Shown: in pieces, positions 1 through 6,048 of the stretch
How the letters are laid out: every line of letters begins with the position of its first letter
How positions within the stretch are numbered: position 1 is the first letter of the stretch
NCBI GenBank assembly: GCA_030605745.1
Contig: JAUWHT010000016.1
Coordinates: 1 to 17,521, forward strand
Reading direction: 5' to 3'
Length of the DNA stretch: 17,521 nt
From: Pirellulales bacterium
Lineage (GTDB): Bacteria > Planctomycetota > Planctomycetia > Pirellulales > Thermoguttaceae
Notes under the pieces: model-generated
What the model saw: the letters and a program-made list of their open reading frames with translations, nothing else
The model's database searches: none
Told to the model about the DNA's origin: nothing
Made by a program: the position numbers and the translations under genes

Positions 1-37
1 CACCATTGGGCTGGTTGCTCCGATCTTTCCTTGCCAT
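1..37 (-). CDS. N-terminus of an unidentified protein, cut by the window edge
   Basis: The complementary strand has an ATG at 37-35 with a strong Shine-Dalgarno sequence, GAGGAGG, six bases upstream (44-50). Twelve codons can be read before the edge: M-A-R-K-D-R-S-N-Q-P-N-G. The start is polar and basic with no signal peptide, which suggests a cytoplasmic protein. The product cannot be named from twelve residues. It lies about 130 bases downstream of the lipoprotein gene on the same strand. The call rests only on the ribosome binding site and the open frame. Confidence 0.35.
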   Translation of the reverse strand, partial: MARKDRSNQPNG

Positions 38-140
38 CGCCAGCCTCCTCGCACTGCTGCTAGCACATTTAGGCGCAACAGGGGAGGCAATAGCATAACA
101 ACCCCGCTATTTCTTGCCAACATCATGAGGCACTACCGCA

Positions 141-171
141 AATTGCAAATTTGCAATTGTCAATTTGCAAT
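141..171. repeat. AT-rich iterated palindrome tract
   Basis: Positions 141-158 form a perfect 18-bp palindrome (core TTGCAAATTTGCAA), followed at 161-171 by another copy of the half-site CAATTTGCAAT. It lies directly after the stop of the minus-strand lipoprotein gene and is far more AT-rich than its surroundings. It has no clear T-run, so it is not a textbook terminator. It resembles the other short iterated intergenic tracts in this window (1621-1642, 14118-14160, 14741-14760). Confidence 0.6.
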
Positions 172-548
172 CACTGCATGTACTGTGGCCGGCGAGCCAT
201 CCGGTAGCCCATCGACTGCGGCGCCCGAGCCGTACGACCGTATGACTGCACCGCACGCCCCATGTCAACCTGCTGCTCGACCCCGGGCATCTGCCCAACC
301 AACGGGTCGGGGATCGGCTGCATCGTGTTCGGACCCGTTTCAGAATCGGGCACCATCTCGCCACCGGACATCGGGTACAACGGCGGCGAGAGCACCGAAC
401 CGGCCCGGGCCGTCGGACCACAGACCATTGGGCCGCACTTGCCGGTGTAAAGGGCACCACAATAGTCGTACGGATGGGCACACATCGTGCAACCAGCCGT
501 CACGCCGATCAAGGCAACCACAAACAAGGTCAAAACCGTGCGAACCAT
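171..548 (-). CDS. Small Cys-containing lipoprotein with CGPM motif
   Basis: A 125-aa predicted lipoprotein of unknown function. The N-terminus is a classic type II signal peptide: basic start (MVR), a hydrophobic stretch and the lipobox VTAGC with the acylated Cys at residue 20. After it comes a short Cys-rich segment including KCGPMVCGP (about residues 37-45), then a Pro/Met/Gly-rich tail with no recognisable domain that ends in basic residues. The start at 548 is supported by GGGAGAGG upstream. It shares the CGPMxCG pattern, signal type and size class with the lipoprotein at 16004-16522, so the two may be distant paralogues. The mature protein should be anchored to a membrane facing the periplasm. 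Function not inferable. Confidence 0.75.
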   Translation of the reverse strand: MVRTVLTLFVVALIGVTAGCTMCAHPYDYCGALYTGKCGPMVCGPTARAGSVLSPPLYPMSGGEMVPDSETGPNTMQPIPDPLVGQMPGVEQQVDMGRAVQSYGRTARAPQSMGYRMARRPQYMQ

Positions 549-720
549 CGGACGAACCTCTCCCTATGATCAAAGGACCTGCAGCGGTATATTCGGCTGA
601 AAAGCTTCGCTAACCCGCATCTTTTTCCAGCATTTGATGCGTAATAGGAAAAAAGGGGGAGTGGGGAAGGAAAAGGCATGTGGGATGGGTGCTTACACAC
701 GCGTTTGCTGTGCGTGCCCC

Positions 721-923
721 GTTTAGCCGCCGGGCTTGCCCCAATACCGTTGAATTAGTGATGATATCAAGTGGAAATCCAGTGGCACCGGCGTCTCGCC
801 GGTGTGACGGAACTCGTGACGATGCCTATACTTGTGTCTCACCGGCGAGACGCCGGTGCCACTGTGTTGCTGCCAAGTCTGTCCTTGAATTCAACGGTAT
901 TGGGGCTTGCCCGGCGGCTAAAC
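721..923. repeat. Nested inverted-repeat element (MITE/REP-like)
   Basis: Two inverted repeats are nested. The outer arms (721-756 and 888-923) are 36 nt and pair at all but two positions; both begin or end with GTTTAGCCGCCGGGCTTGCC or its complement. The inner arms (780-804 and 840-864) are a perfect 25-bp inverted repeat with core CACCGGCG. No open frame inside looks coding. The outer arm terminus recurs at 13431-13514, so this is a dispersed family. It fills most of the gene-free stretch 549-941; the rest (549-720) is the leader of the lipoprotein gene and a purine-rich run with no other feature seen. Confidence 0.8.
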
Positions 924-941
924 GGGAAACAAGCACCCCCA

Positions 942-1403
942 CTACAGCTCTCTGACCACCGTTACTCGTCGCCGGGCGTTCAGTTCGTCAACGTACGGCT
1001 GCAGATCGGCCCAGGGTTCCAGCATAGCTGCCCGATGGTCGGCGCCAAAACTCATCCGGCGGACGCGGATGTTCGGATCGGTCAGTTCGATAGTATCGGT
1101 CACACGCAGGCCGTGTTCGCCGGTTGCTTCCCGCTCGGGTAGGAACTCGAAGGTCCGCTTCAGCCGGATGGGATAGACCCATTGTCCGGTACTGTTGTTT
1201 TCCGCTAATCTGATCTCTGGCAACTGCGGCACCTCGGCCAGCACCACCGTCAGGTACAGATTCCGCAGCACCAGATCGCGAGGTACTTCTCTTTCGGGCG
1301 GATCGTCTTGCCGAGCGGGTTGGGCGTGGGGGACAAAGCACGTTCCCGGCACAAAGAAGTTACCCGATGGGATTCCCACGGGCGAAGTCGCATCCTGCAA
1401 CAT
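942..1403 (-). CDS. Hypothetical protein, 153 aa
   Basis: The open frame begins further upstream, but the Met at 1403 has GGGGAG about nine bases before it and is preferred. The upstream extension would run into a palindromic repeat (1423-1462). There is no signal peptide or membrane segment. The first 40 residues are Pro-rich and probably disordered. The rest alternates strand-like stretches (LRNLYLTVVLAEVPQLPEI, TGQWVYPIRLKRTFEFLPE) and ends with MSFGADHRAAMLEPWADL plus a basic helix. That last segment loosely recalls the end of WYL-type regulators (..SFG..a.vLeP..L), but the WYL core itself is not visible, so I do not assign the family. It could also be a fragment of a larger protein. It has no obvious operon partner. 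Confidence 0.5.
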   Translation of the reverse strand: MLQDATSPVGIPSGNFFVPGTCFVPHAQPARQDDPPEREVPRDLVLRNLYLTVVLAEVPQLPEIRLAENNSTGQWVYPIRLKRTFEFLPEREATGEHGLRVTDTIELTDPNIRVRRMSFGADHRAAMLEPWADLQPYVDELNARRRVTVVREL

Positions 1404-1422
1404 TGTTTCCGCTCCCCGGAGC

Positions 1423-1462
1423 GCGGGCATCCTGCCCGCATAAGTGCGGCCGGGACGGCCGC
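1423..1462. repeat. Twin 7-bp hairpins with 3-nt loops
   Basis: Two tight palindromes lie side by side. GCGGGCA-TCC-TGCCCGC is at 1423-1439, and GCGGCCG-GGA-CGGCCGC is at 1446-1462. The two loops (TCC and GGA) are complementary to each other. This is REP-like intergenic DNA just upstream of the 153-aa gene. No T-run follows on either strand. Confidence 0.6.
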
Positions 1463-1573
1463 GTTACAGCTTAAACACGAAAGAGCGACTTATACCACAA
1501 CCGGTTGACCGGCTCCAATGCCATTGTTGTCGCTTGGCGCGGCCTTCGGCCGCAACCAAAGTGGCCAGGGTTT

Positions 1574-1642
1574 AGGGTTCAGGACTTTGCTTCCAACCCT
1601 ATCCGATTTCACACGAAAATCCTGAACCCTGAACCCTGAAAC
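1574..1642. repeat. CCCTGAA iterated tract with inverted partner
   Basis: CCTGAACCCTGAACCCTGAA (1621-1640) is a 7-bp unit repeated nearly three times. AGGGTTCAGGA at 1574-1584 is the exact reverse complement of 1620-1630, so the region could fold into a hairpin with a 35-nt loop. It lies in the gene-free stretch 1404-1856, which also holds the twin hairpins (1423-1462) and the terminators (1700-1775). No gene was seen there. Confidence 0.55.
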
Positions 1643-1699
1643 CAGTACAGGCAAAAGTTTGTCAGAAAAACAAGCTTTTACGGGTTTGCAATACAGAAA

Positions 1700-1775
1700 G
1701 AGCCGGACCTGCGAACAGGTCCGGCTCGGCGTTCTCGGACTTGGCAAGCCGGGACCAACAGGGCAGGTCCCGGCT
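1700..1775 (-). terminator. Tandem stem-loops ending the Cys-module gene
   Basis: Downstream of the minus-strand gene ending at 1857 there are two perfect stems. The first reached by polymerase is 1747-1756/1766-1775 (10 bp, 9-nt loop). The second is 1700-1711/1716-1727 (12 bp) with a TTCG tetraloop on the minus strand. It is followed on that strand by TTTCTGTATT, a T-rich tail fitting an intrinsic terminator. Both stems are strongly GC-paired. Confidence 0.75.
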
Positions 1776-1856
1776 CGCTAGAGGGCTTCAACCATCGCGG
1801 ATCCAGTCAATGGAACTGGATGCAGTCCGGCGGAAACCCGGTCCGGTCCGGAATCG

Positions 1857-2453
1857 TCAATTGGCAGGTGCAGCCGGCGGCTTGGGGGCAGCCGGCGCCG
1901 CGGGTGCGGCCGGAGCCGCGGGGGCAGCCGGAGCTTCCTCCTCGGCAACCGCTGGAGCGCAGGTCTTCGGACGGCAGGTCCTGGCCCGGCGGGCCTTCAG
2001 CCGATCGCGAAGCTTACACGTCCTCTTCGGCCGGCAGGTGTCGGCCGGCTCACAAGTCTCGACCGGCTCGCAGGTTTTGACCGGCTCGCAGGTTTCGACC
2101 GGCTCGCAAGTCTTCGGCTCGCAGGTCTTGGCGCGGCGGGCTCGCAGCCGCTCCAGCAAGCCGCATCTCTTCGGCTTGCAGGTGTCGGCCGGCTCACAGA
2201 CCTCGACCTCTTCGCACACCGCAGGCTCACAGGTCTCCGGTGCGCAGGTCTTGGCACGGCGGGCCTTCAAGCGATCGCGAAGGCCGCACCGCTTCGGTTT
2301 GCATGTCTCCACAGGAGCACATTCGGCGGCCGCAGCCGCACAGGCATCCGGCGCAGCCTCATCCTCTTGCGCCATCGCCTGTTGCCCGCCCATCAGGACG
2401 AGCCCCAGCACCGCCAGAAACAGGGCGATGCCAATAACATACGTGCGATACAT
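1857..2453 (-). CDS. Secreted Cys-rich protein with three Cys/Arg modules
   Basis: 198 aa from the Met at 2453, which has TTGGAGG eight bases upstream; an in-frame Met five codons earlier lacks this. The signal peptide (about residues 1-28) ends AMA-QE. Three copies of a module follow: CKPKRCGLRDRLKARRAKTC (51-70), CKPKRCGLLERLRARRAKTC (92-111) and a variant at 140-160. Shorter CEPVET-type repeats, each with one Cys, link them, notably three in a row at 116-133. The tail (about 174-195) is an Ala-Ala-Pro repeat. Cys residues occur in regular spacing around basic helices, so a disulfide-stabilised or metal-binding envelope protein is possible, but the function is unknown. The tandem DNA repeats suggest growth by unit duplication. 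A strong double terminator follows. Confidence 0.75.
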   Translation of the reverse strand: MYRTYVIGIALFLAVLGLVLMGGQQAMAQEDEAAPDACAAAAAECAPVETCKPKRCGLRDRLKARRAKTCAPETCEPAVCEEVEVCEPADTCKPKRCGLLERLRARRAKTCEPKTCEPVETCEPVKTCEPVETCEPADTCRPKRTCKLRDRLKARRARTCRPKTCAPAVAEEEAPAAPAAPAAPAAPAAPKPPAAPAN

Positions 2454-2989
2454 TCGAGAAACCTCCAACTAACAGGTACCGTAGCGTGAGCAAACTCACA
2501 CTAACGCCGTCACACAATTCTTACTGCCCGACCCTGACGGCTTCCGGTCGGGCAGACACCTAACTGGACTGTGCTGCCGCCTTTCTGCCGGTCGCTTCAC
2601 TACCCTGTTGAAGCTCCACGGGCCAGCCCGTGCGGCAACCAATGCACAGCGTAGTCCGTTAAGCTAGCACATCTGAGCAAGCTGTCAACAGGAGAACGCG
2701 AATTTGTACGCCCTGGGTGGTGCCGGCATATTGGGGGTTGTGCGTCGATCGTCCAAAAAATACTGGCCCTCCAGCCCCTTCCCTATCCCACCAACCCAAC
2801 GAAACAGGGAGGATTCCAGGACGGAATTCTCCCTGTGCAATTCGCCATAAACCGTTATTCTAAAGAAACTTACGACATACAAGCCGACCTCGAATGGGAC
2901 TGAAAGCAAGACTTCCGGCGGCAGGCCATTCTCTAACGCCGGCTGGGGGTGACGCAAAAATTTCCGAAAACACTGCAAAATTCGCCCGC
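2454..2989. other. Gene-free leader region with hairpins
   Basis: About 535 bases hold no convincing gene. Closest to the Cys-module gene is a 10-bp hairpin (2524-2533/2546-2555, 12-nt loop). Next is a tight one, CACGGGC-CA-GCCCGTG, at 2617-2632, and then a promoter-like pair at 2661-2688. The part from about 2690 to 2989 is less GC-rich and carries only a minus-strand frame of 97 codons without a recognisable motif. On the minus strand this region would be the 5' leader of the Cys-module gene and the 3' flank of the lipoprotein gene. Confidence 0.5.
2661..2688 (-). promoter_or_regulatory. Candidate sigma70-type promoter for the Cys-module gene
   Basis: On the minus strand a consensus -35 TTGACA (2688-2683) is followed after 16 nt by TAGCTT (2666-2661), a weak -10. 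Transcripts would carry a leader of about 200 nt with two hairpins before the start at 2453. The -35 match is exact; the -10 is poor, so this is tentative. Confidence 0.3.
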
Positions 2990-3580
2990 TTAACGCCGGA
3001 TCGAATCTTCGGAATTTTTTTTCCGGCGGGCCTGGAAATCCCCGTTTTTGGCCCTTCGCCGGGTCTCTTCTTGGACCCAGCGCTGTTTTCGGAGCATTTC
3101 TTCGGGATCCTCGAAGTTCAACAGCAGGGGCGGCTCGCCCTCGAAAATCGTGGCCGCAACGCCCGCTATCCGCCAGCCTTGCGGCTCCCGGCGGAGCATC
3201 CAGGTGATCTGGTCGGACCGCCGCTTGGAATTTTCGTCCAGGTCGCTCCAGGTGCTGGCCACGCGTGCGCCGTCGCGGTTTTCGCCCAAGTACTCAACTT
3301 GACCAACTTCAAACGAGGCGGTGTCGCTGCCGGGCGGTGCGACTTCCATGTTCATCTCGGCCGTCTTTGTGCGTGCAGTTTCGGTGAGCATCCGGGCAGC
3401 CTTTTCGTCGTCTCCGGTTCGCACGGCTTCGAGGAACTCGGCCACCGCAGCGGCCGGCCCGCTTTGCCCGGCGGACTTCTCATCGGCCGCCGATCCCCAG
3501 CCGGTCGCATCCGACCCGCCGCAACCTGCCAGAACAACGGCCAACCCGGCCGACAGCGCCATCCAGTGTTTCGGCCACAT
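2990..3580 (-). CDS. Lipoprotein with NTF2-like/DUF4878-like body
   Basis: 196 aa. The signal peptide ends in lipobox VLAGC with the lipid-carrying Cys at residue 20. A short Gly/Ser/Ala linker follows, then a helix of the type AAAVAEFLEAVRTGDDEKAARMLTETAR cut into parts: AVAEFLEAVRTGDDEKA (about 46-62) and the following helix. A set of strands comes next, including ITWMLRREPQGWRIAGVAA (about 124-142). A 'xFlxAlxxgDxxxAxxxl' helix with a later 'W.v..v' strand pattern is typical of small NTF2-fold lipoproteins. The last 45 residues are charged and basic. The start has AGGAGA eight bases upstream. It lies about 130 nt after the HEPN gene on the same strand, probably as a separate unit. Its ligand or partner cannot be told from sequence. 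Confidence 0.75.
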   Translation of the reverse strand: MWPKHWMALSAGLAVVLAGCGGSDATGWGSAADEKSAGQSGPAAAVAEFLEAVRTGDDEKAARMLTETARTKTAEMNMEVAPPGSDTASFEVGQVEYLGENRDGARVASTWSDLDENSKRRSDQITWMLRREPQGWRIAGVAATIFEGEPPLLLNFEDPEEMLRKQRWVQEETRRRAKNGDFQARRKKNSEDSIRR

Positions 3581-3624
3581 CCTTGTGGTCTCCTGTCTTT
3601 GATTGAGTGTTTGTACGCGCAGAA

Positions 3625-3640
3625 CCCGACTGCGGTCGGG
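3625..3640 (-). terminator. Weak hairpin after the HEPN gene
   Basis: CCCGAC-TGCG-GTCGGG forms a 6-bp stem with a 4-nt loop between the HEPN gene and the lipoprotein gene. On the minus strand TTCTG follows. It could end the ATPase-MNT-HEPN transcript, but the T-tail is poor. Confidence 0.3.
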
Positions 3641-3712
3641 GGAGTGTCGCAGGAATGTCAGTCCGGGTCAAGACGAAAAACGGCGCAGGTGTGGGTTGTC
3701 TGGCCACCGGTA

Positions 3713-4109
3713 TCACTCTTCCAGGCTGGAGAGTACTTGGGGGTTGGCCTGGGAAACGGCGTGCAGTACATCGGCTGCGGGCCTGCACAGCATCACGAGC
3801 TTCATTGTCTGAGACATGGTCCAACGCACCGTAATCACCCGTACTGCGAAGTTCGCACAACATAGAATACTTGGCACCGAGTTCCGCGGGCCACAGGCTT
3901 GCCTTCACCAGATCGCGATGCACAGCCACTTCAACGGCTGAATGTTTCTTGAAGGTGCGCCCCCTCAGTGCGAAGTTGGCACTGACGGCGTACAAAGCAG
4001 AATAATAGGCTCTCGACGCGGCGGTATCCGGATCGAGCGGTAGGACAGTACGAGCGACCACCAGGGCCTTCTTCGCCCGACTCCAAAAGCCCTCGGCAAG
4101 CTCACTCAT
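3713..4109 (-). pseudogene. HEPN-domain (HepT-like) gene with 1-nt frameshift near the end
   Basis: The first about 110 residues read as a HEPN protein: helix with SRAYYSALYAVSANFAL (about 32-48), then RTFKKH, an Rx4H motif matching the RNase active site of HEPN toxins, and DYGALDHVSDNEARDAVQA, the usual last helix. Here the frame runs on unnaturally (ARSRCTARRF...) to 3480, which would overlap the next gene by about 100 nt. Dropping one base from the GGG run at 3779-3781 restores AAADVLHAVSQANPQVLSSL and a stop at 3713-3715, giving a normal 131-aa HEPN protein. So a frameshift (or sequencing error) is likely. Start: AAGGAG seven bases before 4109, with 4-nt overlap (ATGA) with the MNT gene. 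The 'HxY' tyrosine of classical HepT is not present. The catalytic motif is upstream of the lesion, so activity may persist. Confidence 0.75.
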
Positions 4110-4420
4110 ACGGGGACTCCTTCACGTTTCACCTCATGATACAGTGGGAATCTCTGCATCTCGTAGTGCTCGACATCGACCGGTTTGGCATGGATTGGGC
4201 GCTCCAGTTCCAGCACAAGCGGGTAGAGAGCGCAAATGCAGGTCCACAAGTCCTCGCGCCGGTTCACCGGCCCGGTCAGCAGCACAAGCAGATCGATGTC
4301 GCTATCCGAATTGGCATCGCCACGGGCTTCAGAACCATACAGCATGACACCCTGGAGACGGTCCTTGAAGGCGTCCCGTAACATCGACTTGATCCGGTCG
4401 AGTACATCCCTGGAAAGCAT
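4106..4420 (-). CDS. MNT-type nucleotidyltransferase (MntA-like antitoxin)
   Basis: 104 aa, normal size for a minimal nucleotidyltransferase. The signature is complete: GSEARGDANSDSDIDLLV (about residues 29-46), which matches GSx10DxD, the metal- and nucleotide-binding motif of pol-beta-type MNT proteins. In characterised MntA/HepT pairs the MNT protein AMPylates the HEPN toxin and silences it; the same role is inferred here from the partner gene, which overlaps by 4 nt. GAGG lies six bases upstream of the start at 4420. The ATPase gene ends only 26 nt before, so the three genes are probably one transcript. No membrane or secretion signal. The family call is strong; the antitoxin role is inference. 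Confidence 0.88.
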   Translation of the reverse strand: MLSRDVLDRIKSMLRDAFKDRLQGVMLYGSEARGDANSDSDIDLLVLLTGPVNRREDLWTCICALYPLVLELERPIHAKPVDVEHYEMQRFPLYHEVKREGVPV

Positions 4421-4446
4421 CTTTCACCTCGATTTTTCGGGAAATT

Positions 4447-5937
4447 CTAGCCGGCACCCACGCCGCGGTCGAAGGCGTCTTGATCGCGCTGATACACTGC
4501 CAGCACCGACTCGAACGTCCCGTTAGATATCTCCCAAACCGGGTTCTCGTCGCTGTGGGCGTTGCAGTGGGTGGTGAACAGCCGGTACATGAACTTGAAC
4601 AGGTGGCGCGGCACCCGCAACGCGGCAAAGGCTTCTATCAGCCGACCCTCGCCCGTTGAACCGTCAAAAAAGTCGGCCAGCACCGGCGAGCTTCCCTCGG
4701 CGGCACATGCCCTGATCCGGGCGTTGGCCAGGTCGCAGAGCGACTGGCCGGTCCACTCGAGCGAGCGGATCAGGTTCTGCTTGTCGAGCCGGGCCCGCTG
4801 GTGGAAATCGCGATCCTCGCGGTCGATCAGCCGCTCCAACTCGCTGGGCAACAGCAGTTTCAGCCCGATGCCCGGGTGCTTCAGGAACTTGTTGTCCAGC
4901 ATCGGCCAGATCAGTGCCCGCATCAACTCGGTCGAGCCGTTGATCAGGTACGGCTCGTCCACCCGGTCGACCAGCACGACGATTCCCTCGAAGCGGAGCG
5001 AGCAGAGCACGCCTTGCAGCTTCGCCAGCAGTTCGTAGCGGTCGTCGGTCCGGTCCTGGGCCGGCAATGGCTGGCCGACGATCTGGCCGCCGGTAAAGCT
5101 CATCAGCACTTTTCGCAGCAGGTTGGTGTTGTGGTTGAGTACCCGGGTATGGCGAACGATACGTCGGGCCTGCCAGCACCATCTCAGACAGCGCCACACT
5201 CGGGGCCCCCAACCGGCAGCGATGAAGAGGTACGGCCAGATGGTCGTCAGCCAACTCCACTTGCCTAACCACCCAATCAGCACCAACACGGCCAGCGTGG
5301 CGGCAATCCCCACGGCCCAATCCCACTTCGACGGCCAGGTTCTAAGGCGCAGCTTCCGCCGGAGGTGATGCCAGCGCTGGGCCGCGTTCTCGGCCGTCGA
5401 CTGATCGTAGCAGGCCACTAACAGCAGCACGTCACGGGCCTGCGAGGCGTCGAGCGACTCGATTGCCAGCGGCTCGTCCCGGGCGGCCGGGTGCCGGGCC
5501 TTGCGGACACCCAGAATCCGGTCCACCAGTTGCGTCACACCAAGCGACAGAATGGCGTCCATGTGGTCCCACAGCCGCCAGTGCTGAAGCGCCCTGTCCG
5601 GACGCCGCCGCCGGCCGGAGAACCGGTCGCGAAACCGATCCAGAAACGGATTAAAATCGTCGTACTGCACCACGAAAACCTGGGCGTCCGGATGGTCCGC
5701 ATTGTAGTCGGTTAGGTGCCGGGCAATTTGCAGCCGGATGGCCGTCTTGCCCGAACCTTTCTCGCCAAACACCACCGACGTGGCCGGCTCCGACGGATCG
5801 CCGTAGATCTTGTCCCACGTCGGATGATACGTGCTGCGGATGCACGAGCCCTTGAACACCAGATCGGTCTGTGCATCTTCGTCCGCAAACGGATTCGCGG
5901 CGATGCCATGGTGCTCGAGATATTGTTGAATTTTCAT
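4447..5937 (-). CDS. KAP-like P-loop ATPase with two internal membrane helices
   Basis: 496 aa from the Met at 5937 (AGGGA just upstream; an earlier in-frame Met lies inside an inverted repeat). Walker A is GEKGSGKT (58-65). A Walker-B-like strand IVVLVDRVDE sits at 319-328. Between them are two hydrophobic helices (about 207-225 and 229-248: VGIAATLAVLVLIGWLGKW and TTIWPYLFIAAGW) flanked by Arg/Trp-rich segments. A P-loop domain interrupted by membrane helices between Walker A and B is the hallmark of KAP NTPases, some of which act in phage exclusion. The N-terminal IAANPFADEDA resembles the start of AAA-type proteins of the ExeA sort. It precedes MNT and HEPN by 26 nt. Alternative: another membrane-bound STAND/AAA protein. 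The defence role is inferred from neighbours only. Confidence 0.7.
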   Translation of the reverse strand: MKIQQYLEHHGIAANPFADEDAQTDLVFKGSCIRSTYHPTWDKIYGDPSEPATSVVFGEKGSGKTAIRLQIARHLTDYNADHPDAQVFVVQYDDFNPFLDRFRDRFSGRRRRPDRALQHWRLWDHMDAILSLGVTQLVDRILGVRKARHPAARDEPLAIESLDASQARDVLLLVACYDQSTAENAAQRWHHLRRKLRLRTWPSKWDWAVGIAATLAVLVLIGWLGKWSWLTTIWPYLFIAAGWGPRVWRCLRWCWQARRIVRHTRVLNHNTNLLRKVLMSFTGGQIVGQPLPAQDRTDDRYELLAKLQGVLCSLRFEGIVVLVDRVDEPYLINGSTELMRALIWPMLDNKFLKHPGIGLKLLLPSELERLIDREDRDFHQRARLDKQNLIRSLEWTGQSLCDLANARIRACAAEGSSPVLADFFDGSTGEGRLIEAFAALRVPRHLFKFMYRLFTTHCNAHSDENPVWEISNGTFESVLAVYQRDQDAFDRGVGAG

Positions 5938-5954
5938 AGTGTCCCTGGTGTCCC

Positions 5955-6048
5955 TGGGGTCAGAGCGCACTTAGTCATTAGTGCGGTGTTCCACCCATCA
6001 TTGTTGCTTTGCACCGAGTCCCTAATGACTAAGTGCGCTCTGACCCCA
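5955..6048. repeat. 27-bp perfect inverted repeat at a gene end
   Basis: Arms 5955-5981 and 6022-6048 are exact reverse complements (outer end TGGGGTCAGAGCGCAC), separated by 40 nt. The right arm encodes the last codons and stop of the GYF protein; the left arm overlaps the leader of the ATPase gene. On RNA it would give a very stable hairpin that could end the GYF transcript. From memory, GGGGTCAGAGC-type termini recur in bacterial dispersed repeats linked to IS200-like (RAYT) transposases. No transposase is in this window. Confidence 0.8.

Noticed and set aside
125..613. Plus-strand open frame of 162 codons
   Set aside because: Antisense to the lipoprotein gene, Arg/Pro/Ser-rich composition typical of shadows.
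1741..2472. Plus-strand open frame rich in Gly-Ser-Gln repeats
   Set aside because: It is the complement of the repeated Cys-module gene, which has a signal peptide, RBS and terminator.
2685..2978. Minus-strand open frame of 97 codons
   Set aside because: No ribosome binding site or recognisable motif; lies in the spacer below the lipoprotein gene.
3480..3712. C-terminal extension of the HEPN frame
   Set aside because: Arises from the frameshift; overlaps the next gene and has no HEPN-like sequence.
2894..3865. Long plus-strand open frame (323 codons)
   Set aside because: It runs antisense across the lipoprotein and HEPN genes; no RBS and no family-like motif. GC-rich mirror frame.
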